13,076 nucleotides of DNA from positions 1-13,076 of the forward strand of contig JAGWSE010000272.1 of the NCBI GenBank assembly GCA_028869395.1. Reading direction: 5' to 3'. Source of the stretch: Alphaproteobacteria bacterium (GTDB lineage Bacteria; Pseudomonadota; Alphaproteobacteria; Caulobacterales; Caulobacteraceae). A model generated the notes under the pieces. It made no database searches. It had not been told where the DNA came from and saw only the letters and a program-made list of their open reading frames with translations. Both the position numbers and the translations under genes were made by a program. Positions 5,720 through 12,621 of this stretch are shown here, in pieces. Every line of letters begins with the position of its first letter. Positions within the stretch are counted from its first letter, which is position 1.

Positions 5720-8655
5720 GCCGGCAGCTCCGTCCCGCCGTGGGCCGCGTCGAAGGCTTCCACGGCGTCCTCGCAGCGCTCGCACAGGAACTGGGGCGCC
5801 TTCACTTCCGGCAGCACGCGCCAGCAGCGGACGCATTTGTGGCCATGGTCGGTGGCCTTGGAGATCGTCGGCGTAGAACGATCACCTTCGTCGATCCGAG
5901 CCAGGCTTGTGACGAACACCTCGGCAGCGAACTGGTTTCTCGTCGACCCTGCGACGTCAAAGTCACTGAGCCGCGCCCAGTCGCCGGTCGCGTCCTCGGC
6001 CGGAACAGTGACTCGAGGGTCGGCTTCCAGGGAGGATCCAATTTCCTTCGAGGTTCGCGCAAGTTCAAGCACGCCGTTTACGGCAGCCTTCACCTTGAGG
6101 AGGCGGCCCCATCGCTCGGCCTCGGCGTCGTTGCGCCACTCGGACGGCGTGGGCGGCATGACGCGCAGGCAGTTCGAGCCCGCATCCGGGAAGCGCGTCG
6201 TCCAGGCCTCCTCCATGGTGAAGGGCAGGAGCGGCGCGAGCCAGATGGTGAGCCGCTCGAAGACGGCGTCCATCACCGTGCGTACGGCGCGGCGACGCAG
6301 GCTATCGGGGCGGTCGCAGTAGAGGGGGTCGCGGCGGATGTCGAAGAACAGGGCCGAAAGCTCTTCCTGGCAAAAGGCGAGCAGCTTCCGCGTCACGTCC
6401 TGGAAGATGTAGTCGCGGTAGGCTCCGCGCACCTCCCCGTCCAGTTCCCACAGCCGGTGCAGGATGAAGCGTTCCAGCGGCGGCATCTGATCGAGATCGA
6501 CGCGCTCGGCGTCGGAGAAGCCCCCCAGCGCCCCCAGCATGTAGCGCACGGTGTTGCGCAGCTTACGATAGGCGTCGGTGGTGGTCTGCAGGATCGTCTT
6601 GCCGATCTTCTGGTCTTCCGAATAGTCGACCATCGCCGCCCAGAGACGGAGGATCTCGGCGCCGGAGTCCTTGATGACGTCCTGCGGCTCGACGGAATTG
6701 CCGAGCGACTTCGACATCTTCTCGCCCTTCTCGTCGAGCGTGAAGCCGTGGGTCATGACCGCGAGATAAGGCGCTCGCCCGCGGGTGCCGGCGCTCTCCA
6801 GCAGGGACGACTGGAACCAGCCGCGGTGCTGGTCGGAGCCCTCGACGTAGAGGTCGGCGGGCGAGTGGGTCGGCTGGCGATCGTTGCCGCGGTTCTCCAG
6901 TACGAAGGCGTGGGTCGAGCCGGAATCAAACCAGACGTCCAGGATGTCCTCGACCTTGTCGTAGCGGGCCGGGTCGTGGTTCCCGAGGAAGTCGGCGGCC
7001 GGCCGCGTGAACCAGGCGTCGGCGCCTTCCAGACGGATGAAGTCGACGATGCGGCGGTTGACCTCCGGATCGCTCAGCGGGTGGCCCGTCTCCTTGTCCA
7101 CGAACATGGCGAGCGGCGTGCCCCACGCGCGCTGGCGCGAGATCAGCCAGTCGGGGCGGCCCTCGACCATGGAGCGGATGCGGTTCTTGCCCGCGGCCGG
7201 GTGGAAGGCGGTGGCGTCGATCGCCTCAAGCGCCGTCTCGCGCAGCGTCCGGCCCTTGTGGACCGGATCGTCGAGCCGCTTGTCGATGGCGATGAACCAT
7301 TGCGGCGTGTTCCGGAAGATTACCGGCGCCTTCGACCGCCAGGAGTGCGGATAGGAATGTTCCAGCCGCCCGCGCGCGAGCAGACGATGGGCCTCGATCA
7401 GCTTCTGGATCACCGCGTCGTTGGCGGGACCGAACCTGCCGGTCTTCTTGCCCTCGGTCTCCAGGACCTTCAGGCCGGCGAACAGGGCCACGTGCGGATA
7501 GTAGGCGCCGTCCGGATCGACGGTCTCGGGGATCTCGCGATGGCCGTGGGCGAGCCAGACCACGTAGTCCTCGGCGCCGTGGCCGGGGGCGGTGTGGACG
7601 AAGCCGGCGCCGGCGTCCTCGGTGACATGGTCGCCCGCCAGCAGCGGGACCTGGAAGCTGTAGTGCGAGTCCAGTGCGGCCAGCGGGTGCTCGCAGACCA
7701 TGCCCTGGCAGTCGACCGGCTCGACCTTGCGATACCGCGCGACCTTGGCGGCGGCCATCGCCTCGGCGGCCAGCCGCTCGGCCAGGATCAGCCGGTCGCC
7801 CGGCTTGGCCCAGGGCTCGAACGCCAGGCCCTGCTCCATCGCCTCGACCTCATAGACGGCGTAGGCGATGTCGGGATTGTAGGCGATCGCCCGGTTGGCG
7901 GGGATCGTCCACGGCGTGGTGGTCCAGATGACGACGCAGGCGTGGCGCGCCGCGCTCGGCCCTTCGACGACCGGGAACTTCACCCAGATCGTCGGCGAGA
8001 CGTGGTCGTGGTACTCGACCTCGGCGTCGGCCAGCGCGGTCCGCTCCACCGGGCTCCACATGACGGGCTTTGAGCCGCGGTAGAGCTGGCCGGAGGCCAC
8101 GAACTTGTGGAACTCGGCCACGATCGCGGCTTCCGAGGCGTAGTCCATGGTCGCATAGCGGTGCGGCCAGTCGCCGATCACGCCCAGCCGCTGGAACTCG
8201 CGCATCTGCTCGCTGATCCAGTGACCGGCGTAGGCGCGGCATTCCTGGCGGAACTCGGCGACCGGGACGTCGTCCTTGCGCCGCCCCTTGGCGCGGTACT
8301 GCTCCTCGATCTTCCACTCGATCGGCAGGCCGTGGCAGTCCCAGCCGGGGACGTAGTCGACGTCGTAGCCCAGCGCGAAGCGGGAGCGGACGACGAAGTC
8401 CTTGAGGATCTTGTTGAGCGCGTGGCCGATGTGGATCGCGCCGTTGGCGTAGGGCGGTCCGTCGTGCAGCACGAACAGCGGCTTGCCGGCGTCCTGCCGC
8501 ACATGGCGCATGGCGTTGTAGAGGTCGATCTCGCGCCAGCGCTCGAGGATCTGAGGCTCCTTCTGCGGCAGGCCTGCGCGCATGGGGAAGGGCGTCTCGG
8601 GAAGGAAGATGGTGGCGCGGTAGTCGCGCGACGGGGATTCGGCGTCGTCGGCCAT
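5716..8655 (-). CDS. ileS: Isoleucyl-tRNA synthetase
   Basis: A class I aminoacyl-tRNA synthetase charging tRNA-Ile, cytoplasmic, 979 residues (slightly longer than the roughly 940 of enterobacteria). HIGH is at 75-78 (GAIHIGHALNKI) and KMSKS at 646-650. The CP1 editing domain has WTTTPWTIPAN at 244-254 and HTAPGHGAEDY at 354-364, whose Asp is the editing residue that hydrolyses Val-tRNA. A C-terminal zinc finger is formed by Cys941, Cys944, Cys958 and Cys961. The start at ATG 8655 agrees with family N-termini (YRATIFLPETPFPMRAGL at 12-29). The ribosome-binding site is poor. It is preceded by ribF after a 216-bp gap and overlaps lspA by 4 bases, the widely conserved ribF-ileS-lspA order. No T-box or other leader riboswitch motif is recognised in the gap. 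Confidence 0.99.
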   Translation of the reverse strand: MADDAESPSRDYRATIFLPETPFPMRAGLPQKEPQILERWREIDLYNAMRHVRQDAGKPLFVLHDGPPYANGAIHIGHALNKILKDFVVRSRFALGYDVDYVPGWDCHGLPIEWKIEEQYRAKGRRKDDVPVAEFRQECRAYAGHWISEQMREFQRLGVIGDWPHRYATMDYASEAAIVAEFHKFVASGQLYRGSKPVMWSPVERTALADAEVEYHDHVSPTIWVKFPVVEGPSAARHACVVIWTTTPWTIPANRAIAYNPDIAYAVYEVEAMEQGLAFEPWAKPGDRLILAERLAAEAMAAAKVARYRKVEPVDCQGMVCEHPLAALDSHYSFQVPLLAGDHVTEDAGAGFVHTAPGHGAEDYVVWLAHGHREIPETVDPDGAYYPHVALFAGLKVLETEGKKTGRFGPANDAVIQKLIEAHRLLARGRLEHSYPHSWRSKAPVIFRNTPQWFIAIDKRLDDPVHKGRTLRETALEAIDATAFHPAAGKNRIRSMVEGRPDWLISRQRAWGTPLAMFVDKETGHPLSDPEVNRRIVDFIRLEGADAWFTRPAADFLGNHDPARYDKVEDILDVWFDSGSTHAFVLENRGNDRQPTHSPADLYVEGSDQHRGWFQSSLLESAGTRGRAPYLAVMTHGFTLDEKGEKMSKSLGNSVEPQDVIKDSGAEILRLWAAMVDYSEDQKIGKTILQTTTDAYRKLRNTVRYMLGALGGFSDAERVDLDQMPPLERFILHRLWELDGEVRGAYRDYIFQDVTRKLLAFCQEELSALFFDIRRDPLYCDRPDSLRRRAVRTVMDAVFERLTIWLAPLLPFTMEEAWTTRFPDAGSNCLRVMPPTPSEWRNDAEAERWGRLLKVKAAVNGVLELARTSKEIGSSLEADPRVTVPAEDATGDWARLSDFDVAGSTRNQFAAEVFVTSLARIDEGDRSTPTISKATDHGHKCVRCWRVLPEVKAPQFLCERCEDAVEAFDAAHGGTELPA

Positions 8656-8768
8656 AGCTCTGTCCAGCTCGTTCGGATGTTCGTCCCGGCTCGGCCTCCG
8701 CGGCGTCGCCGCTTCGTGGACCGGGATGACGAATTCGATTGCCCGGCGCGCGCTGGACCCTCGTCCGG

Positions 8769-8781
8769 CGGCGTCACGCCG
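8769..8781. repeat. Short palindrome upstream of ileS
   Basis: CGGCGT-C-ACGCCG is a perfect 6-1-6 dyad in the 216-bp ribF-ileS gap. The 1-base centre rules out a simple RNA hairpin with full arms, so if functional it would be a DNA site. It is very GC-rich and could be chance. Confidence 0.25.
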
Positions 8782-8825
8782 GGCGGTTAATTCGCAGAGC
8801 TGTCCGAACCGAGATCATCGGCGAT

Positions 8826-8840
8826 GCGTCTAACAGACGC
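8826..8840. repeat. Inverted repeat just downstream of ribF
   Basis: GCGTCT-AAC-AGACGC is a perfect dyad with 6-base arms and a 3-base centre, 31 bases after the ribF stop on the minus strand. It could fold as a tight hairpin at the ribF 3' end. No T-run follows on the minus strand, so a classical intrinsic terminator is not supported. It could protect the ribF 3' end or be a protein site for an ileS promoter. Confidence 0.35.
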
Positions 8841-8871
8841 CGCGGCGGAACCCAAGCGGCGCATTGCCGGC

Positions 8872-9822
8872 CTAGGGCGCGCGATGGCCCAGGATGCGCC
8901 GCGCCTCGGCGGCGTCCTTCATGACCTGGACCGTCATCTCCTCCAGCCCCCCGAACTTCAGCTCGGGCCGCAGGAAGGTGATCAGGTCGCTTTCGATGAC
9001 CTGGTCGTAGATGTCCTCATCGAAGTCGAACAGCCACACTTCCAGCCGCGGTTCGGTCACCCCGTCGACCGTCGGGTTGACCCCGATGTTGGCGACGCCC
9101 GCCAGTTTGCGCCCGTCGGGCAGGCGGGTGCGGGTCGCGTAGACGCCGAACTTCGGGACCACATAGTCGTCGAGGAAGACGTTGGCCGTGGGGAAACCCA
9201 GCTTGCGGCCGAGCTGGCGGCCGCGGGTGACCTCGCCCTCGATGGCGAACGGCCGGCCCAGGATGCGCGCGGCCTCCTCCGGTCGGCCCTCGCGCAGCGC
9301 CTCGCGGATGGCGGTGGAGGAAAATTTCTCGCCGTGGACGTCGACGACCTCGTCGGCGATCGAGACCCCGAAGCCGAGCTCGTCCCCATAAGCGCGCATG
9401 GTCAGCGGGGTGCCGGTGCGGCCCTTGCCGAAGGAATTGTCGAAGCCGACCGCCACGTGCCGTGCGCCAAGTCCGTCGTGCAGCACCCGCGTGGCGAACT
9501 CGCGGTCGCTCATGTTGGCGAGCTCGGGATCCCACGGCAGGACGTAGAGGATGTCGACGCCGAGCGATTCCAGCGCGCGCGCCTGCTGGTCGGGCTTCAT
9601 CAGCCTGAAGGCGGGCTGGTCGGGATGGAAATAGGTCCTCGGATGGGGGTCGAAGGTGATCACCCCGACCGGGACGTCCAGGCCCTTGGCGGCCTCGGCG
9701 GCCAGGGCGATCACCCGCTGGTGGCCGCGGTGCACGCCGTCGAATGTGCCCATGGCCAGGGCCGCGCCACGGTCGCCCGCGGGCAGGTTCTTCCAGCCGT
9801 GGATCACGCGCACCCGGCTCAT
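8872..9822 (-). CDS. ribF: Bifunctional riboflavin kinase / FAD synthetase
   Basis: RibF converts riboflavin to FMN and then to FAD with two ATP, in the cytoplasm. The 316 residues match the usual length (about 310). The N-terminal adenylyltransferase has MGTFDGVHRGHQ at 24-35, FDPHP at 57-61 and FSSTAIREAL at 167-176. The C-terminal kinase has GRKLGFPTANV at 205-215, GVYA at 226-229, NIGVNPT at 245-251 and EVWLFDF at 261-267 with the likely base Glu261. The ATG at 9822 overlaps the stop of the MaoC-like gene as ATGA, suggesting translational coupling. A longer in-frame reading runs through the MaoC gene but encodes unrelated shadow sequence. The position ahead of ileS is the common bacterial arrangement. 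Confidence 0.97.
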   Translation of the reverse strand: MSRVRVIHGWKNLPAGDRGAALAMGTFDGVHRGHQRVIALAAEAAKGLDVPVGVITFDPHPRTYFHPDQPAFRLMKPDQQARALESLGVDILYVLPWDPELANMSDREFATRVLHDGLGARHVAVGFDNSFGKGRTGTPLTMRAYGDELGFGVSIADEVVDVHGEKFSSTAIREALREGRPEEAARILGRPFAIEGEVTRGRQLGRKLGFPTANVFLDDYVVPKFGVYATRTRLPDGRKLAGVANIGVNPTVDGVTEPRLEVWLFDFDEDIYDQVIESDLITFLRPELKFGGLEEMTVQVMKDAAEARRILGHRAP

Positions 9823-10241
9823 GCGCGCTTCGGCGCCATGACCAGGGCCTCGCCGTCGAGCACCGTCTTGCCGCCAACCAGGCACACCGTCTCCAGCGTG
9901 ACGTGGCTTCGCTTCTCGTCCAGCGCCTTGACGGTGACGCGGGCGGTCACCTCGTCTCCGATCCGCACCGGCCGGCGAAAGCGCAGTGATTGCGACAGAT
10001 AGATCGCCCCCGGTCCCGGCAGCCTCGTGCCCAGCACCGCCGAGATGTAGGCCGCCGAGAGCATCCCGTGGGCGATGCGCCCGCCGAAGGTGGTGGTCTT
10101 GGCGTAGGCTTCGTCGAGGTGGACGGGATTGGTGTCGCCGGAGACTTCCGCGAACAGCGCGAGGTCGTGGGCGCCTACGGTCCGCGCCATCTCGGCGCTC
10201 TGGCCGATGGTCAGCTCGTCGAAATAGAAGCCCTGCTGCAC
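9819..10241 (-). CDS. MaoC-like (R)-specific enoyl-CoA hydratase / acyl dehydratase
   Basis: A single hot-dog-fold protein of 140 residues, the length of PhaJ-type hydratases that hydrate trans-2-enoyl-CoA to (R)-3-hydroxyacyl-CoA. The hydratase-2 motif is present: SGDTNPVHLDEAYAKTT at 34-50, with the Asp36/His41 catalytic pair, followed by GGRIAHGML at 53-61. The tail RFRRPVRIGDEVTARVTV at 87-104 is also typical. The start is GTG at 10241, strongly supported by GGAGGGG 6 nt upstream. Its stop overlaps the ribF ATG, so the two proteins should be made together. The acyl substrate is unknown; a role in fatty-acid or polyhydroxyalkanoate metabolism is possible but not shown here. Confidence 0.9.
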   Translation of the reverse strand: MQQGFYFDELTIGQSAEMARTVGAHDLALFAEVSGDTNPVHLDEAYAKTTTFGGRIAHGMLSAAYISAVLGTRLPGPGAIYLSQSLRFRRPVRIGDEVTARVTVKALDEKRSHVTLETVCLVGGKTVLDGEALVMAPKRA

Positions 10242-10286
10242 GCGCGTCCCCTCCAGGCTCCGTCACTTAGCGACGATTGCGCCGCC

Positions 10287-11150
10287 TCACCAGACCAGGT
10301 CTGCCAGCGTCCACGTCGCTGTGACCCCTTCCGTCTCGAAGACGTGGTCGATCATGGCGATGTCGAGGCCGCCCTTGGCGAGGATCTCCTGGCCGTGGAT
10401 GCCGTTGGCGACGAACAGCACGTCCAGGCCCTGGGCGTTGGCGCCGCGCAGGTCGGTGCGCGGACCGTCGCCGACGCAGAGCACGCGGGCCCGGTCCAGC
10501 CGGCCGTCCTTCAGCCGCTGCGCCTCGCCACAGGCGAGCTCGTAGATGGCCGCGTGCGGCTTTCCGGCCATGTGCACCTCGCCGTCGAGCGCCTCGTAGA
10601 GCTGGGCCAGCGCGCCGCCGCAATAGATGAGCCTGGACCCGCGCTGCACCACGATGTCCGGGTTGGCGCAGATCATCGGCATCTTCCGCTCGATCGCCCG
10701 GCAGAACCGCTCGCGATAATCCTCCGGCGTCTCGCGCTCGTCGTCGAACGGGCCCGTGCAGGAGATGAAGCGGGCGTCCTCCAGGTCCGCGAACCGCAGG
10801 CCCAGACCTTCATAGAGGACGTCGTCGCGATCGGGGCCGATCTTCCAGGCCGGCCCCGGCGCCCGCTCGGCGAGCAGCTTGCGGGTGGCGTCGCCCGAGG
10901 TCACCACCAGAGACCAGGCCTCGCGCGGAACGCCCAGCCCGTCGAGCTGGTTCACCACCTGGGCGTTGGGACGGGGCGAGTTGGAGATCAGCACCACCTC
11001 GCCGCCACCCTGCCGGAACCTGGCCAGCGCCCGGCAGGCGGCCGGAAAGGCTTCGCGCCCGTTGTGGATCACGCCCCAGACATCGCAGAGCAGCACGTCG
11101 TAGCGGTCCGTCAGCGCGGAAAGGCCCGCGACGATTTTCGGGGAGGTCAT
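10287..11150 (-). CDS. HAD-superfamily class IIA hydrolase (TIGR01459-like, NagD-related)
   Basis: A 287-residue HAD phosphatase-fold protein with a class IIA cap. Motif I is LLCDVWGVIHNG at 20-31 with nucleophile Asp23; the usual second Asp of DxD is Trp25. Motif II is ISNSPR at 55-60, motif III GKPHAAIY at 196-203 with Lys197, and motif IV VGDGPRTDLRGA at 226-237. The Trp in motif I is, to my recollection, typical of this alphaproteobacteria-rich subfamily of unknown substrate. The ATG at 11150 has only a C-rich stretch upstream and no Shine-Dalgarno sequence. It lies 52 bp after tipF and 45 bp before the MaoC-like gene, same strand, probably one transcript. Function beyond a likely phosphatase-type fold is unassigned. 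Confidence 0.9.
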   Translation of the reverse strand: MTSPKIVAGLSALTDRYDVLLCDVWGVIHNGREAFPAACRALARFRQGGGEVVLISNSPRPNAQVVNQLDGLGVPREAWSLVVTSGDATRKLLAERAPGPAWKIGPDRDDVLYEGLGLRFADLEDARFISCTGPFDDERETPEDYRERFCRAIERKMPMICANPDIVVQRGSRLIYCGGALAQLYEALDGEVHMAGKPHAAIYELACGEAQRLKDGRLDRARVLCVGDGPRTDLRGANAQGLDVLFVANGIHGQEILAKGGLDIAMIDHVFETEGVTATWTLADLVW

Positions 11151-11166
11151 GGGGGCGGGGTCTAAC

Positions 11167-11193
11167 GCCTCTCCCGCCGCGAGGCGAGAGGGC
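11167..11193 (-). terminator. Hairpin between tipF and the HAD gene, possible terminator or attenuator
   Basis: Arms 11167-11178 and 11183-11193 fold with a 4-base loop. Outer pairs are GCC-TCTC with GAGA-GGC (one extra G) and inner pairs GCC with GGC, with a CC bulge. It starts 10 bases beyond the tipF stop. No T-run follows on the minus strand, so it would be an atypical terminator. It may instead be a palindromic intergenic repeat or limit readthrough into the HAD gene. Confidence 0.35.
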
Positions 11194-11202
11194 AGACGCG
11201 GC

Positions 11203-12462
11203 TTACCGTCCGCCCGCGACGCGCCGCTGGAAGTGCGGGCGGAGGTAGGCCGAGGGCGGGTCGGCCTCGGCCAGCACCGCCTCGCGGATGGCGCGCGGCT
11301 CGCCGAACAGGTGGCCCTGGCCGTAGCCGATGTCGAGATCGAGGATGTCCACGACCTGCCGCTCGGCCTCGATCTTCTCGGCGATGATCTCCACCCCGTA
11401 GCGCCGCGTGAGCGCCGAGAAATCCTCGGCGGCGAGGTCCGGCAGCGAGCGCAGGATCAGCCGGCCGTCCACCTCGGTCATCTCGTCGAGCAGAAGCTGG
11501 GCGGCGACCTTGACGAACTTCACGTCGGAGCGGGTGAGGTCCTGCAGGTCGAGGTCCAGGTCGACCACCTTGTCCAGGGAGAAACGGAAGCCGAGGTCGG
11601 CGAGCTTGCCCATGTTGCGGGCCTCCACCGAGCCTCGGGATTCGAAGGCCGCCTGGCCGATCTCGAAGATCAGCGCCCCGGCGAGGTCCCGGTTGGCGGT
11701 GAGCAGCTCCAGGAACTGCGGGAAGAAGCTCTCGTCGGCGAGGCTGGCCATCGAGATGTTGCAGAAGATGCCGATCTTGCGGTCCTGCTTGGCCAGGCGC
11801 CGCACGATCTGCACGCAGCGGAACAGCAGCAGGTTGTCGATCGCGGTCATCAGACCGGCCGGCTCGGCGACCGCCAGGTATTCCGCCGGCATCAGCACGC
11901 GCCCGGTGGCGTCGCGCAGGCGCGAGAAGCTCTCGTAGAACACCGTCCTGCGCTGCGGCAGGCCGACGATCGGCTGCAGGTACAGATCCACCCGGTTCTC
12001 CGACAGCGCCTCGCGCACCGTCTCGAACAGGACATTGGAGTGGCGCGGCTCGGCGCCCGGGCGCTCCACGAACTGGGCGATTGCGCCATGGTCGTCGAGC
12101 TGGCGGCGCATGCGCTCGACTAGGTCCTCAAGGATGTGCACCTCGTCGGCCAGCTCGGCGGAGCGGCGCAGCGCGGCCTCGGCGACCGACTCGGCCACCT
12201 CGGTCACCCGCTCGTCGAGCTGTTCGACCTGGTCCAGCAGGATCTTGTGGGCGTCGCGCACCGCATCGATCTCGCTCTTGATGGCGCCGGTCTCCAGCGC
12301 CCGCTCGATGAGGCCGTGGAAGGCGAAGCAGAGGCCGAGCGCGCCCACCAGGGCGGCCATGCCCGCGCCCCAGCCGCCGCCGTAGCGCCACAGAGTGAGC
12401 GCGACGATCAGCGACAGGCACAGGTAGGTCGCAACAAGGAGCGCGAGGGTAAGGCGCCGCAT
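11203..12462 (-). CDS. tipF: TipF-like membrane protein with degenerate EAL domain (c-di-GMP effector for flagellum assembly)
   Basis: The 419 residues comprise two N-terminal membrane segments (about 4-25 and 31-52), a long charged coiled coil (about 55-125) and a C-terminal EAL domain (about 140-395). This is the TipF architecture of Caulobacter, where the protein binds c-di-GMP and directs flagellum assembly at the new pole. The EAL fold is kept: LYLQPIV at 160-166, CNIS at 234-237, FEIG at 266-269 and GQGHLFGEP at 381-389. Catalytic motifs have drifted: EAL is ESF at 177-179, DDFGTG is DKVVDL at 297-302, KID is KFV at 315-317 and AEGVE is AEKIE at 361-365. It is probably a binder, not a phosphodiesterase. 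The start at ATG 12462 precedes the first membrane segment. It is divergent from the monooxygenase. The name rests on architecture; an orthology test was not possible. Confidence 0.85.
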   Translation of the reverse strand: MRRLTLALLVATYLCLSLIVALTLWRYGGGWGAGMAALVGALGLCFAFHGLIERALETGAIKSEIDAVRDAHKILLDQVEQLDERVTEVAESVAEAALRRSAELADEVHILEDLVERMRRQLDDHGAIAQFVERPGAEPRHSNVLFETVREALSENRVDLYLQPIVGLPQRRTVFYESFSRLRDATGRVLMPAEYLAVAEPAGLMTAIDNLLLFRCVQIVRRLAKQDRKIGIFCNISMASLADESFFPQFLELLTANRDLAGALIFEIGQAAFESRGSVEARNMGKLADLGFRFSLDKVVDLDLDLQDLTRSDVKFVKVAAQLLLDEMTEVDGRLILRSLPDLAAEDFSALTRRYGVEIIAEKIEAERQVVDILDLDIGYGQGHLFGEPRAIREAVLAEADPPSAYLRPHFQRRVAGGR

Positions 12463-12487
12463 GATCCCGCCATCCGAATCACCTGCG

Positions 12488-12525
12488 AGTATCCGACGGC
12501 TAATCCGAGGGTGTCGAATGGATTA
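12488..12525 (-). promoter_or_regulatory. Candidate sigma-70-type promoter of tipF bracketed by an inverted repeat
   Basis: On the minus strand TCGACA (5 of 6 to TTGACA) lies at 12517-12512 and GATACT (4 of 6 to TATAAT) at 12493-12488, with an 18-bp spacer. Transcription would start near 12481, about 19 nt before the tipF ATG. The -35 sits in the centre of the inverted repeat TAATCC (12501-12506) / GGATTA (12520-12525), which could be an operator. All elements are seen; activity is inferred. Confidence 0.45.
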
Positions 12526-12578
12526 AGGGCCGCAGGCGCGCGCGCGGCGCTCGAACCGCTGGCCATCCCGCCCGAGAT

Positions 12579-12599
12579 ATGTGACCGGTGTTCATGTGA
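12579..12599 (+). promoter_or_regulatory. Direct repeat ATGTGA x2 upstream of the monooxygenase gene
   Basis: ATGTGA occurs at 12579-12584 and again at 12594-12599, 15 bp apart, just ahead of the ribosome-binding site at 12612. The same stretch contains ACCGGT and a TGA-N7-TCA dyad (12582-12594). This could be an activator or repressor site for the monooxygenase. No convincing -35/-10 pair was found for that gene. Confidence 0.25.
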
Positions 12600-12621
12600 G
12601 GGCGGCGCGACGGGAGAAACC

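Noticed and set aside
5740..8073. 777-codon plus-strand open frame opposite ileS
   Set aside because: It is antisense to a complete ileS with all signature motifs. Long antisense frames are expected where GC-rich third positions suppress stops; no family motif is visible.
8656..8871. T-box or other riboswitch ahead of ileS
   Set aside because: No T-box consensus, specifier loop or known riboswitch core was recognised, and T-boxes are not expected in alphaproteobacteria.
12518..12528. CtrA-type site (TTAA-N7-TTAA) upstream of tipF
   Set aside because: Only a single TTAA half is present; the second half at 7-bp spacing is missing.
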